A DNA stretch of 64,000 nt from Rheum nobile (GCA_027886185.1 WOAB01000583.1:3100001-3164000), one strand, 5' to 3'; counted from the stretch's first letter, positions 1-12,344 are shown. The notes: generated by a model not told the origin, from the sequence alone. Program-made: numbers and translations.

Positions 1-1210
1 AAGAGTTTGTAGAAATAAAGAGTTTGAAGATGATGAATATGAGGTGATGCTGGATGAAGCTTTTGATGTTCTTGAAGTGGCGGAAATGAGATGAAGAATT
101 TGAAGATTATGCTCGAGAATTGAAGAAGTTAAGGAGCTTGAAGTAAACTTGATGGATGATAGAACTTGAAGAACTTGAAGTCAGCTCTTGATTAATGCTT
201 GAAGAATCTATGAAAAACTTGATGATTGAAGAATAAAGTATTCCCCTTGATTTTTGAGATCTCCCACAACGTGTATCTTAAACTCCTCCCATTATAGAAG
301 AAGAAGCCCCCCTTTTAATGGTTGCTCTTCCCTTCCTTTTATAGCTGAAGAAGTGCATGAAGCCATGCCCACGTGGATGGTGATGATGACTTAGGCATGT
401 AGAGAAATGGGGCGGATCATCCTTTTCCGGGATTTCAGCGTACGACATCACTGTTCATGATGCCACCTCTCATACTCAATTAATGTTGAGACCGTACGGA
501 CACGCCAAGTTTGATCCTGCCGTACGGACAAGCTTCGGGCGATATATCTCTTGTACGAACATGCTTCCGTTGGATTTGATTTTTACTTGCTCACGTGACT
601 TGGGTACTCTTGAATCTTAATCAGATCTTCTCACACGTGGGTCGATCACTTTCTCAAGACCTTTTTCATGCTTTATGTCCATCTGGTGACTGTATGTGTT
701 GGTGATAATAATCATACAGTACTAGGATGATGTTGGATCCATCTTGTTGTTGATTCATACTTGCTTATATGACATTCGTACTTCTAAGTCTTGATGATAT
801 CTTCTCGTGCATGGATGGGCCCTTTTCTTCAGGGCTTCTTTCATCTCGTACGTGTGCGATGACTACTACAATGTGGTATGTTGATGACACTGATGATAGC
901 GTACGTTGATGATTTTGATGATGTTGTACGTTGGTGATTTTGATGATGCTGTACGTTGGTGATTTTGATGATGTTGTACGTTGATGATGGAAGACCTAGA
1001 CCGTTGCTTCCTTTCTTATGTGATTTTCCTAACTGAAGGAGTCGTCATCCCTAACCTTTGAGCTTTACGGATACGGTAGCGGTGTCGGATTCGTAACGTG
1101 ATGTGACGCTTGGTTTTTATAGGATCATTGCCCATGCTTTGTTGATTGTTGAGTTGACTTCTTATATAAGGGGGTTTATACGTGATTGTTATTTTAACGC
1201 TTCATGTACG
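1..1210. other. Unassigned, possibly LTR-derived sequence
   Basis: No credible coding frame is present. The stretch is rich in GTACG words and has a TATA-like TATATAAG near 1162 followed by a short run to about 1205, which is the kind of layout seen at the end of a plant LTR. No primer-binding site or partner LTR is visible, so this is only a suggestion. Confidence 0.2.
901..990. repeat. 25-bp tandem repeat, about 3.6 copies
   Basis: Units begin at 901, 926, 951 and 976, each starting GTACGTTG and continuing GATTTTGATGATG. Copies differ at one or two positions. Confidence 0.85.
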
Positions 1211-1517
1211 AGCACCAATTTTTGACATCGTCACACATAGATAGGTCACTCGTACGCGTCGTGTACACGTAAGAGGGCATGCATGTGCATCGTGTACGTT
1301 TAAATTAACTAGATACAGAACTATCCGATAACAAATTATTATTATTTTTAAAAAAATAATAGGGTATGCATACAAAATGGGCACTCAAATGCTTTGCGTG
1401 ATTGGTCCTTCTGTGTTTGTTTAAGAAGGCACTCAAACTAACTCTATACCAGATGAGTGCCCAACTGGTATGGGTGCCTCATCTAAAAGTAAACAATTTA
1501 TCAAATATTATGTATAA

Positions 1518-1796
1518 TCGTTAATATTCGAATATTGTTGATCATTACCGTATTATGTAATACTATGCTCATTACCCAATATCGAATACTATCTATTATC
1601 GTTCATATTCAGATATCGTTTATCATCATATTATATAATGCTATCCTCGTCACCCAAAATCGAATTCTATCCATTATCATTCATATTCGAATATCGTTCA
1701 TTATCGCATTATATAATAGTATCCTCATTACGCAATATCGAATATTATTTGTTATCGTTCATATTCGAATATTGTTCATTATCATATTATTAATAC
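1518..1796. repeat. 78-bp tandem repeat, 3-4 copies
   Basis: The word TTCATATTC recurs at about 1602, 1679 and 1757, with a diverged copy near 1522. The period of 78 is a multiple of three, so a 118-codon frame (1535-1891) stays open and repeats a 26-residue Ile-rich block. I read it as a minisatellite, not a gene. Confidence 0.75.
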
Positions 1797-1879
1797 TATC
1801 CATTCAGGTCCGTGCAGTTTTATGCATACAAAATTGTTTGGTGGATGTCACATTTTTGGAGCATAGATCTCCAAACCCA

Positions 1880-2172
1880 GATATACACTGAGCGGACCAT
1901 CTTCTAGCCAAGCTTTCATGTACCTTGATCGTTCAACCCACATATGCATGTCCAAGGGAGCTAATTGCAAGGTCATGGTTATGATATCCAGTAATGACAA
2001 TAGGCTTCAATTTTTTCTATCTGTGATTTTGTAGCTCTCTTCCATCAAACCCCAACCAACTCAAATGGACAATTATACTTCTTTGTATTGGTTCTGCGCC
2101 CTTGGAAAGAAAATTCTGCTTCCTTTACTTTCTTCTTTCTAGGTCTATATGGACCAAAATTCTCGCAAGTTA
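1880..2172 (-). pseudogene. Decayed MULE transposase fragment, FAR1-type DNA-binding region
   Basis: Read on the minus strand, the segment gives short blocks typical of the N-terminal FAR1-like zinc-binding region of plant Mutator-like transposases: a Leu-Thr-Cys-Glu block, a basic stretch, KKYNCPFEL, then GYHNHDLA followed by LGHAYVG. The frame changes and carries stops, for example after the CPFEL block and after HAYVG. Only this region is left: no transposase core and no terminal inverted repeats were found nearby. The family assignment rests on recognising these blocks by eye. A host FAR1/FHY3 gene fragment is the alternative. Confidence 0.55.
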
Positions 2173-2639
2173 GCTTCACCATTATGGGATTTGAGGTTTC
2201 AATGATTATAAACATAACTTGTTCTCGACCCTGCTATCTAGTTCAGTCAATCATGCCTTCTTTACTATCCCACACCAAGTTTATAGAAAACTCATATGCG
2301 AAATCTCGCGTACATACCTACTAATACATGTTTACAATATCAAATGAATTACCCTACATATGGATAATTGTATGGTAAATGTTTATTTTGTACTACCAAA
2401 TAAATACATAAAATTATTGCACCCTTGTATCTTAGAGTACATAATATCTCCTCCTTTGCTGACGGCGAGCAGCCTACGACAAAGTCTCCAGTAGACTTGT
2501 CCTACGCCACCCTGAGCCAGCTTGACGCGGCCCCGTCCCCAGTAAGGGGGAGCGATCCGCCTACATCGCTTCCTCTTGCATGCATCTCGGCTCTGACCTA
2601 GTCTCGGCAGAGCACTCATACACGGCAACCCTATGTTTT

Positions 2640-3340
2640 GCTCCGTGATTTTGTCTATAGGACAATTCAACATATACACCCCCTTGCTTCTACTTCGACA
2701 CCCACACCACAATCACTCTCCTCAGGTACACCCTACCCTATAGCAACTTATGTTTCTTGCACTAATTTTTCGGTACCCCATACTCATTTTCTAGTAGTTG
2801 TAACGACAGGTACCGAGCCATCCTCTTTCAGGGAGGCTGTCTTGCATGCGCACTGGCGTGCGGCCATGGACTCTGCGTTGTATGCACTTGTCTGAAATGG
2901 TACCTGGAAGGTTTCTAAGCTACCTCCAGGCAAGAAGTCAATTGGGTACAAATGGGTGTATCGCATCAAGTACAACTCTGATGGGTCGATTGAGCGCCAC
3001 AAGGCTCGTCTGGTGGTCTTGGCAATCGTCAGATAGAAGGAGTCGACTTTATTGAGATGTTTGCTCTTGTTGCCAAAATGGCTTTTGTTCGTGTCTTCTA
3101 GTTAGTAGCTGCCGTATGAGGATGAGAATTGCATCAGATGGATGTCCATAATGCTTTTCTCCATGCTGATCTTGAGGAGGAAGTTTACATGATGCCTCCA
3201 CCAGGTCTACTCAATGTCCTGAGGGGTCATGTCTGTCGCCTGCAAAATTCCCTTTATGGCCTTAAACAGGCTCTAAGGAACTGGTTCGCTAAGCTCTCAT
3301 CTGCCCTGCGAGCTTTTGGCTTTCATGATCCTTCTCCTGG
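2640..3340 (+). pseudogene. Decayed Ty1-copia reverse-transcriptase fragment
   Basis: Reading across frames, the order is the linker before RT (HWRAAMDS), the N-terminal RT block (LPPGKKSIGYKWVYRIKY), IERHKARLV, the HQMDVHNAFLHADLEEEVYM catalytic region and the SLYGLKQA block. This is the canonical Copia RT order. Stops interrupt it (near 2893, 3035 and 3100-3125) and the frame changes at least once. It ends abruptly near 3330-3340, where the sequence passes directly into the chitinase signal-peptide end on the same strand. The YVDD box, RNase H and LTRs are missing. Linker-like sequence upstream (2440-2640) is probably part of the same remnant. Confidence 0.85.
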
Positions 3341-3670
3341 GCTGCAGGCAAGCCTTTACGCTGCCCAGAACTGCGGTTGAACTGACAACAACTGATGCAG
3401 CCGATACGGCTACTATGGCACCGAAAAAGACTACTGCGGCGACGGATGCCGGCAAGGCCCTTGCTACTCCACTAGTGGCGGCAGCGGAGGCAGCTCGGTG
3501 GCCGTTGTCGTGACCGACGCCTTCTTTAACGACATCAAAAACAATGACACACCCGACTTTTCTCACCGTCGCACGCGCCTATCCAAGCTTTGGGACCATC
3601 GGCTCCCAGGACATCCAAAAGAGGGAGATCGCCGCCTTCTTTGCCCACGTCACCCACGAAACTGGTTGTA

Positions 3671-4774
3671 AGGGCAAATTTAACGGGGTCTTTTACATAA
3701 GGCTTTTAGGGGGATATAATAAAAAAATGAAAACGGGCTAAAAGACCCAGCAAGGGTCCTAAGATTTAGCCCAAAAACGGGACCGTCCCAAGCTGCTATA
3801 CATAAGGGGTTGTTTGGCCGAGTTTATTTTTTTGCTTTGATGTGCACAAAAAACGACGTTGTTTCTCCATCCCCCCAAACACGCCCCTCCTAAATGCTAT
3901 CATGGAAAGTTCCATGCTCGCGCGCCTGATGTGCGCCGCGTGGCACGCCACAGATGACCAGGATTTATTCCTGACCGTCCGTTATTTTTTTATATTGATT
4001 TATATAAAAATTGGCTGATTGAAAAAAATTACCATAATTTTAATTACATTTTTCTCTATCCATAGACATCCATTTTGGATATATTTGGTAGATTTTAATA
4101 ATTTTTTTGTATTATAGGTATCATTAAGTGAAAATAAATCATTTTATTATTATTATTGATGGTTTAAAATGAAATAAATACCAATTTAATTTCTTTATAT
4201 GAAAATTATATTGTAAATAAAATTTAGAAATTTTATGTATTTTTTTTACAAATTTAAATATAATTAAGTCCAAATAAACCATATTATTATTTAGGATAGT
4301 TTTAAATTATAAATATGTAATAACTAAAGTCATTGGGTGAAGGAAGATGTGAAGAAACACATTTGGGACCTCCATGGCAATAATTAGATTATTTCGGTGT
4401 TATGTGTTCTTTTTAAGTATTAAGTCGTGTATCGTCTGGTGTTTGTCGTTAAATTCGGTCATTTGCTTTAGTTTATGTTGTTTTAACATGTTGTTTTGTA
4501 TTTTCTTAAATTTATGGATAACTTTTGTTGATTTTAATATCAATGTATATTTGTCGTTAATTTCATTTGATTTTTAATATTCGTTCTTAATTTTAAATAA
4601 ATAAAAAATAATATAACAAAATAGCATTAATAAATTTTATGCATATTTTTTAATTTAATATATATTGAGGGATATAATTATAATTTAATATAATAAAGGG
4701 TATATTGGTAAGTTAATATAAATAAAAATTCCCTAAAAGACCCATCATATGGGACTCCATTAAAGTTGCTCTAA
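3671..4774. mobile_element. About 1.1-kb TIR element in the chitinase pseudogene intron
   Basis: The left end (GCAAATTTAACGGGGTCTTT, then a CTTTTAGGGG block) resembles the reverse complement of the right end (GCAACTTTAATGGAGTCCC, then TCTTTTAGGG). The interior is AT-rich and non-coding. I could not identify a target-site duplication, so superfamily is open (MULE- or hAT-like). Confidence 0.5.
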
Positions 4775-5785
4775 CTACTCTAGTTTTGTTGTTGTTGAGG
4801 TAAGTAGTACTATAGTTCATGTTAATGATTTATATATCTAACTTATATTACCTGATTTAGAATAAGTATAAATAAATTACGGATTTAATTTGGATAAAGT
4901 TACTATATAAGTATATAATAGAGTTGGTAAAATTTTGACCATAATATACAAATAACATTAATTTAGACTCTCTCACCATATTTATATATTTTGACGATTA
5001 ATATACAAATAAAGAAATAAAATTAATTTTAACCATTAATATTTATAGAGTTTGTAAAACTTTGACCATTAATATACAAATAAAGAAATCATATTAGTTT
5101 AGACTCACTCCATATATATATTTAATATGTTTTCTATTTATATGGTTATTTTTTATTATAGCATTCGAGTTTATAAATCTAACCTCAATAAGCAAAGACA
5201 ACCCTAACACAAAGTATTCACTTCAAGCATAAAGCTCGTATCTTTGTCTTCTCTTTTTCATGCTTCGAAAATACGGAATGTACAGCGGGAATAAACCCTA
5301 GGCTCTATGTATATATAGCACTAGAAAAATCTCAATTTCATCTAAAATTTCGGCCAACACAAGACTACATTAAAAATATCATTTCCATCTTATTCTATTA
5401 CCATAAACACAAACTCAGCTAAAGTTATTCTAAAAGGTAAGAGTTTTCCAGCTTGCCCGTATATAAGCCGAGGACCTTTTGCAAAGGAAATTCGATCGTT
5501 AGCGAATGAGAACGACTTAAGTTATACTGAATCAGATAGTGCAAAAACTATCTAAAACTAAAGCCTTGAAGATCAAGTCTTCATGGAGATCGCATTCTCA
5601 TATTTGATAATCTTCTCACAAATTAAAGTCACAACGTCATATCTCTACGTTTTCTACTTCGTTGTTCCTTGACTTTGCGATAATATAGCGCATTGTCTAC
5701 ATATCTAGATTCCTTAGCACATGTACTATTCTCTATTGTTAATTAACTCAGATGTTTCTTCACATGTTTTATTTTGGTTTCTTGG
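4775..5785. other. AT-rich intronic stretch, no gene seen
   Basis: Short open frames only. There is an internal similarity between about 4925-4990 and 5045-5105 (both with GTAAAATTTTGACCAT-like text followed by AATATACAAATAA), suggesting an old tandem duplication. Confidence 0.5.
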
Positions 5786-5888
5786 TTTCCATTATTTCCA
5801 TACATAATCTTTAATATTATTTCCACACATAATCTTTAATTAATATGAAATTCATAGGAACAAACAAACTATACAATTTATAATATTT
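5786..5888. repeat. Direct repeat flanking the foldback (left copy; right copy about 6358-6441)
   Basis: TTTCCACACATA followed by AAATTCATAGGAACAAACAA and ATACAATTTATAATATTTA occurs here and again just to the right of the foldback. The copies differ by a few bases and a short indel. Together they bracket the hairpin element at 5946-6354. Confidence 0.75.
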
Positions 5889-5945
5889 AGGGAAATTCTT
5901 GTTGGTATCCCTGAGTTTAGGGTTATTCCTGTTGGTGTCTCATGA

Positions 5946-6354
5946 TTAAGTTTTTTCCTGTTGGTACCCCTAAGGTTTTGGTTTGTTTGCTTTGTAATCG
6001 AAATTTTTCATATCCGTATCATTTCGGTTCAAATTGATCAAATAGAATCTCATCACTATGTTTATTGACCTCAACTTAGTAGGATTCGACTCCTAAAACA
6101 CTCAAATCCATACTCGAACCATTCCGATTTGAATTCTTAAGGTCGAAACGGGTTGTTGCTTCGGAATTCAAATCGATATGGTTCGGACATGGATTTAGGT
6201 ATTTTAGGAGTCAAATCTTACTAATTTGAGAGCGAGGAACACAATGATAGACTTGGATTTAATCAATTTAAACTAGAATGGTATAAACATGAAAAAGTTT
6301 GGTTACGAAACAAACAAACCCAAACCTTAGAGGCACCAACATGAAAAAACTTAA
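5946..6354. mobile_element. Large foldback (hairpin) element, arms about 190 bp
   Basis: The left arm 5946-6136 is an imperfect reverse complement of 6164-6354, centred near 6150 with GAATTC at both inner arm ends and a loop of about 27 nt. Paired blocks include the outer AAGTTTTTTC/GAAAAAACTT, GGTTTGTTTG/CAAACAAACC, and TTTTAGGAGTC matching GACTCCTAAAA. It has no coding capacity. A transcript would form a long hairpin. A single related arm is at 14866-15040 and a short related end is near 20385-20425. Confidence 0.8.
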
Positions 6355-6804
6355 ATATTATTTCCATACATAATCTTTAATATTATTTCCACACATATAT
6401 GAAATTCATAGGAACAAACAAATTATACAATTTATAATATTTATCATCATTAAAATTAGAGTGAATAGTCTCGTTCCATCCAATAACCATGCACACACCT
6501 AGCAAAATGAACCACCATATTTACCGACCTATATATAGAATGTAGTTTATAAAGAATATTCTTTAATTAAGTTAAACCTAATCTAATAACACCTCAAGGT
6601 AATTGGTCAGTGACGAATTGAAAACTAAGTAGTGTTTGGTAGAAAGACCTTATTAATTTAAATGTTGATGTATCATATGATATATGATGCAGCCTTTTGC
6701 TACATAGAGGAGATAAACGGGGCAACGAGAAACTATTGTGACGCATCAAACAGGCAGTGGCCATGCAACCCAAACAAGAAGTACTTCGGGAGATGGCCCA
6801 TCCG

Positions 6805-7493
6805 TGAGAAATAAGATCTCACATTGTAAACTTGAAAATATAAAAAGCCTAATATATAAGCTTAGTAGATTACTTCTCCTATCGTTAATTGATTTTAGGA
6901 TGAAATCTCATTGGACTTATGTATTTGGCTTATACGCGCATGTGCACACGAGTTGACACATCACCCGTTATCAGTCCACCGGACTATATATTAGATAGAT
7001 TGGGGATCAAACTATCTTATTTCCTAAAGTATATCTTGTAGATATTTAGTTTCCATATATCTTCTAAAAGATATTATATTATCTTGTTTGTAACCGTTAT
7101 ATATTGAGCCCTTTGAGAGGCATAACACACATCATAAATTCCCAAATTCACATTAATTGTTTCGTGGTATCGGAGTGACTTGGATCTGCAACGATCATGG
7201 TCACTACAGACGCCACCGACGACTCTAGCACAACGGGTCGCACTGGTCAGATCGACCCACCGCGCCCTAAATGCCTCATCAACGATCTTGACTCTCCTTA
7301 TTATCTCCATCCTTCGGATCATACGGGCCTCCAACTATGCCCCGTGATCTTGAAAGGTGACAACTTTCAGGAATGGCTCGTCGCCATAAAAAACGCGTTT
7401 CGCGCCAAAGAAAAGTTGCGTTTTTTGGATGGACGTATCCCCAAACCCACCGATCCAGATGCAGAGGATGATTGGTACCGCGTCACATATATA
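6805..7493 (+). mobile_element. Copia LTR-gag fragment inserted in chitinase exon 2
   Basis: Starts TGAGAAATAAGATCTCACAT in the style of a plant Copia LTR. A primer-binding-site-like TGGTATCGGAGTG lies at 7165-7177 (canonical TGGTATCAGAGC with two changes). From 7197 it encodes a Copia gag N-terminus: SPYYLHPSDHTG, GDNFQEWLVAIKNAFRAK, LRFLDGRIPKP. The frame is cut in gag at about 7485, where chitinase sequence resumes. Two LTR-like segments (6805-6995 and 7000-7160) may represent nested insertions. No target-site duplication is apparent, so part of the element was probably deleted after insertion. Confidence 0.75.
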
Positions 7494-7758
7494 ATGGAAC
7501 TACAACTATGGACCCGTGGGCCGGGCCATCGGGTTCAACGGGCACAACTCCCCCGAAACTGTCGCCAACGACCCCGTCGTCTCCATCAAGACCGCCTTCT
7601 GGTTTTGGATGAACAACGTCCACTCCATCATTATATCGGGCCAGGGATTCGGGCCCACGATCCGGGCCATCAACAGCGCCGTTAATGCCAGGCTTAGGTA
7701 CTACACCCAGTAATGTCAGCAGCTTGGGGTTTCACCCGGTGGCAACCTTTACTGCTGA

Positions 7759-8185
7759 TATGTGAAACCGTCGCTAATTAATAAATTAACCAAGATGTTT
7801 GGTTTTAATGATATTTGTGTGTCATATACGGAGTATAATATTGTAGCACGTACGCAGTGGTTTCCTTGAAATAAAGTGCTACCGATCGAATAATGAGTAT
7901 GAGTTTTTTTATTTGTAAGAAGAAAGATCGAATAAGATCGAGCTATTCCATGTGGAGTATGTCATATGTATGCATGCATGATTGCAACTCCATAACAATT
8001 AGACCAATATATTATATATCATAAGTACGTGGATCTTATTGATTAATCTAATCTAATTTGCTTTCTCTTTTCCATGTGGTATTAATGCATGTAAAACTGA
8101 TAGTCAACCAATTCAAACCTTAAAGATCTCAAGATTCGCAAGACGCAGTCGACATAATTCAAACATATAAGGGATACACAGGATT
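7759..8185. other. Former 3' flank of the chitinase pseudogene
   Basis: AT-rich, no gene seen. An AATTAATAAATTAACC stretch shortly after the stop could be a decayed polyadenylation region. Confidence 0.4.
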
Positions 8186-8938
8186 GTTGACGCAGATCGG
8201 AAATCCTACTTTGCGGAGTCTTAGGAGGGAAGACTCACCACAATATTGCACTAGAATCACAAGTTCAAATGTAGTTACAAACCAAGAACAAAGAATGGCA
8301 AACCAAAAGGGAAAAACGCAAACAAGCAAGACGAAGAAGAAGAACTAGAGATAAAATACTAAAGGATTTCAACCTCCTTCAGGCAAGAAACGCTTCAGGA
8401 CTAAGCGTTTCTATTGTGCCACCACCGGATCTCCACGTGCTCTCGTCGAAATTCACGAGCCACCCGATACACCACCGCGCGCGTAGCGGATCTCTCTTTT
8501 CTTTCTCTCTCCCTTAGGTTTTCTCTCTTTTGTGAAACGGGGCAGGTAAGGAATGACAACAACAGTGAAGGCCTAAGGCTTTTATACTTAGGTCAAATGC
8601 AACATTTCATTAAACGCGAGAGAAGCAAGCTTCAGTAAGCAGCTAACTAGGCCAATCCACCAAGATGACCTGTCTTCACCAGCTGGGCCAACAAATGCCA
8701 AGCAGCAGCAAAACCTGGAAAGCCTCCAATCAAGCCAATCTTGGGTTGGCTTAAACCGGTTCAACTCCAACTCGGCCAGCTAGTCCGGTTCACCTCCGGT
8801 CTACCCAAGCCCTCTATTACATGGAATGATATACCAAACATTATGACAAAATTACAACTTAGGATTACAAACATTACAAATGCCCTCATAATCCTAATTT
8901 GACAATTTTGCTAGATCTCTAGACTCTTAGTGCAACAT
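8186..8938 (-). mobile_element. Probable 3' LTR of a Copia element (minus strand)
   Basis: On the minus strand a purine-rich GAGAGGAATCCCAAA is followed by TGTTGCACTAAGAG, a plausible polypurine tract/LTR start. At the other end the sequence reads GATCTGCGTCAACA. The TG..CA borders fit an LTR of about 750 bp placed directly after the Copia pol fragment. No second LTR is present to confirm the ends. Confidence 0.55.
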
Positions 8939-8959
8939 TTGGGATTCCTCTCCTGTCCG

Positions 8960-10125
8960 TCGACATAGACCCATTCCACATCTCAAGTTACATCATCAAT
9001 GTGGAGATCATTCCTGCAAAAGACAAACTTGTTAGTAGGGACAATTTTTGTTCCAAAATCTGCAAGATTAATATCACCTTTTATTTTCTTCACACAAATG
9101 GCTTATTTTTCAACCATATCTCGAATAAAATGAAACCTGACATCAATATGTTTTGTTCTCATGGTACGCATGATCCTTACACAAGTAAAAGGCACTTTGA
9201 CTATCCATATAGAGTATGGGTAAGTACTGTTTACCTTCAATTTCTTGCAGAATCCCTTGTAACCAGGTATAGCCTCGATCTTTAGAGGCTTCAGTGGATG
9301 CTATATATTCAGCCTCAATGGATGAAAGAGCAACAATAGGTTGTTGTTGACTATTCCAAGAAATGCAATTTCATGCCGAGGTGTAATAGTATACAGTGGT
9401 AGACTTTCTATTATCTTTGTTGCTTGCATAATCTGAGTCCACATACCCTTGAAGTTCACTTCTAGAGCTATGCTCACAATACACAAGCTCCACATTCTGG
9501 GTGCCATACACATACTTGAGAAGATATTTCATGGCTTGTCAATGTCTATCTCTAGGGTTAGACATATATCTGCTCAACACACTAATGGAAAAAGTCAAAT
9601 CAGGTCTAGTACACAATATTGCATACATTATAGACCCAACTGCCACATCATAGAGCACATTCTCCATTTGTTTCTTCTCAGTATCTATCACAGGACAAAA
9701 TTGTTTAGAAAGGTCCAAATGGCCTCCTAATGGGATTGGGGCAGGTTTTGACTTGCCCATAGCAAACCTGTCAAGAACCTTGCACAAGTAGTCAGTTTGA
9801 GACAAGTAAATTTTATTCTTATCCCTATCCCTTATGATCTTAACCCCAAGAATTTTCTGAGCAGGACCTAAGTCCTTCATGTCAAAATGAGTTTTCAAAT
9901 CATTTTTAACACCAGCAATCACAACCTTAGAACTGCTAATAAGCAAGATGTCATCAACATAGAGCATAACGTATATGGGATGCTTAGATTTTACATTCTT
10001 AAAGTACAGACAAGTGTCATACTGGCTTCTATGGAAGTCCAAAAAAAAGCATGCAAGCATCAAACTTTTTATTCCATTGCCTAGGAGATTGTTTAAGGCC
10101 ATAGATAGATTTCTTAAGTAAACAC
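8960..10125 (-). pseudogene. Copia pol 3' half: end of RT and RNase H (minus strand)
   Basis: Minus-strand translation gives the YGLKQSPRQWN block at about 10105, a frameshift, then YVMLYVDDILL (the RT active-site YVDD), FDMKDLGPAQKILGVKI, TRPDLTFSISVLSRYMSNP and then RNase H pieces (YVDSDYA, SIEAEYIA, HENKTY). The longest open piece is 9539-10102 (187 codons). Beyond it, several stops and frameshifts accumulate through RNase H. The 5' part of the element (gag, protease, integrase, 5' LTR) is absent. The break near 10125-10150 abuts a short duplicated text (ATTGGTGTTGATAATA twice). Confidence 0.9.
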
Positions 10126-10149
10126 ATATTGGTGTTGATAATATTGGTG

Positions 10150-11650
10150 TTGATAATAATATTAAACAATGTAGTTATATAAAATTTAATTGATAAAACG
10201 GGTAAAAGTAAACAAAATCTTAGAGATTTCGTGAATCTGAAGATAATAATTATTCTAATTCAAAGTTTAATCCTTAGCATATAATATCTAATAAATTCAT
10301 GGCGCTATTAAGTTGATTTGATTTTCAATATATATTCTTATATGATTTATGAACTTTTTGAACTCTTCAAATCTTGGTTTCAGAGAGTTTTTATCATGAA
10401 AATTTATTCTTATTTCGAAGTTGAAATAATTTATTTCTCGTGTCAAGTGCTTGTTTGGTTTTTAGAAGAAAATGTTCTTAATTATATGTTTTAGAAATAT
10501 TTTGTTGAGTTCTTCTCTTATATTTCGCCCCAATCTCATATATTATATACTATATGTTCCTTCTTTTTTGTATTTTTTATAAAAGGATCCATATCAACAT
10601 CATTCGAAATTGCCCATACAATATAAAATATATTTGAATATAAATTTTTCAAAAGTGAAAAATCTTATTTTGAGAAAAAATAAATTTAATTTATTTGAGT
10701 TCTATACAATTTCATTGAGTTTTTTTTCCAATTTAGTGGAAGTCTTTCAAAATATTACTTTGTAACTTTTCTCTAATAATATGGTAAAAAGTTAATTATG
10801 GATAAAAAATTATTCAATAAACTCAAAAAGAAACAAAATTTGTTTTGAAATTACTTTATATTCTTATACCTAAATATATTGTTTAACAATATACATTCAA
10901 ATTGATTAATTTACAATTTAATTCTAATTTCAGTTTTGGATAAGTTTTTATATGCGATATATTTTATTGTTGAACTAATACATTTTATTGAAATAAATTG
11001 AATAATATAAAATTTATAGTTCATACAGATGATTTTTATCTAATCAAAACAATTAGTTATTATTAGTTTATTAAGTAAAATAATCAGTGGAGAAAACATA
11101 GCTTTTTAAGATATGAATTATAATAATAAGTTGATATGAGCATGTAGAGATTTTAGGATACAAACTAAAATAATTAAAGGATTTAGACTGGCAAACTTGA
11201 TAAGATTTTTTTAATTGATATCTTTATGTAATTAAAATAATTAATTATCATAAAACTTTTAATTAAATAAAGTTTTAAAATAATTAAAATAGACCCGTTG
11301 TTATAACTTTTTTTAAAAGGTTGGATGATATGGCGGATATTGATTGGATAAGTAATGACACATTGACGAATTGAATGTGGTGACGACACATAAAATTTAG
11401 GTTTCTCCTTTAGTATATATATATAGATATATAGATATATAGATTTCACTCAATATCATATCAATCCTTATCGTATATCTCAACAAATAAAATTGGAAGT
11501 AGGTTAATAATTTTATATATCTTTTGTAGATAGATATCTTTAGAACCTTTAGTGTAAAAAGTGAAGAATATTTTAGGCTAATTATTTTAATATTATTATA
11601 CATTTGTTATATTTAAATTCGATCAATGGTTACTTTTTTATGTTTTTTGG
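10150..11650. other. AT-rich intergenic DNA, no gene seen
   Basis: Very low GC. The open frames (60-90 codons) are composition artefacts rich in Ile, Lys and Tyr. Confidence 0.6.
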
Positions 11651-11651
11651 G

Positions 11652-12279
11652 CCAATTCTTTTTTTTTATTCACTTCCTACATGATTTCATTATATTTTTT
11701 TTAAAATTGAACAATTATCTCTTAAAGTTGAACAATTATATATTATAATTAAACAATTATTTTCACTATGTGTAAAAATTTAACAATTGTATCTTAATTA
11801 ATGTTGAACAATTTTAATTTTCTTTTTCTTTTTAAGAGATAGTCCATTTTTCCGGTTTTACTATTCTTGTATTCATACACGTTTAGGGTTTACAATTTTG
11901 GGTTTATGGTGGTTTTGGATTTAGGGTCTATGTCTTGAACATTTTGAGTTGTTTTAAGTTTATATTACCTTATAAACAAGGGATTGAATCAAGTAAGAAT
12001 GATTATTATAGTGTAATGAGAATGCCCCATAATCCTTGGATGAATGCAATTTGGAAATTATTTCCAAAATTATTTCCTTAGCATATGCCCATGACACACA
12101 CCAAAAAAATCATTTAAGATATAATTGTTCAACTTTAAAATTTTAAATGTTTAACTTTATACAATTGTTCAACTTTAAGAGATAATTATTCAATTTATAA
12201 AAAAAATATGATAAAAACTTCTAGGAAACCAAGAATAGAAAATTAAAAAAAAAAAGTTGGTGTAAAAAAAAAAATTGGT
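11652..12279. mobile_element. AT-rich TIR/foldback element upstream of the intact chitinase
   Basis: The left end CCAATTCTTTTTTTT and the block AACAATTATCTCTTAAAGTT (near 11711-11730) are mirrored on the other strand by the right end near 12279 and by 12165-12195, which reads AACTTTAAGAGATAATTATT. The arms are over 100 bp but diverged. It ends about 420 bp before the chitinase start codon and so may supply part of the upstream region. Confidence 0.55.
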
Positions 12280-12344
12280 CGGAATAAAGATGAATCTTCC
12301 ATCCAAGTTACCTTAAAATACATGACTCACATTCTTGATCACTT

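Larger units (their letters stand above)
3341..7758 (+). pseudogene. Broken class IV chitinase (hevein domain + GH19), two exons
   Basis: Exon 1 (about 3341-3666) encodes the end of a signal peptide (AAQNCG), a hevein domain and the start of the GH19 domain, ending AAFFAHVTHETG with the catalytic His-Glu pair intact. It is disabled by two TGA stops at hevein positions, a Cys-to-Tyr change (YGYY) and a deletion/frameshift after DAFFNDIKNND. A donor GT lies at 3667. Exon 2 starts after an AG at 6691-6692 with FCYIEEINGA, is interrupted at 6805-7493 by a Copia fragment, resumes at about 7494, and has an in-frame TAA at 7711-7713 before the family's normal C-terminus at 7758. Exon borders match the intact gene at 12699, so I treat both parts as one locus. 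They could also be two separate fragments. Confidence 0.85.

Noticed and set aside
1535..1891. 118-codon open frame with 26-residue repeats
   Set aside because: It follows from a 78-bp tandem repeat whose period is a multiple of three. There is no start context, domain or codon bias.
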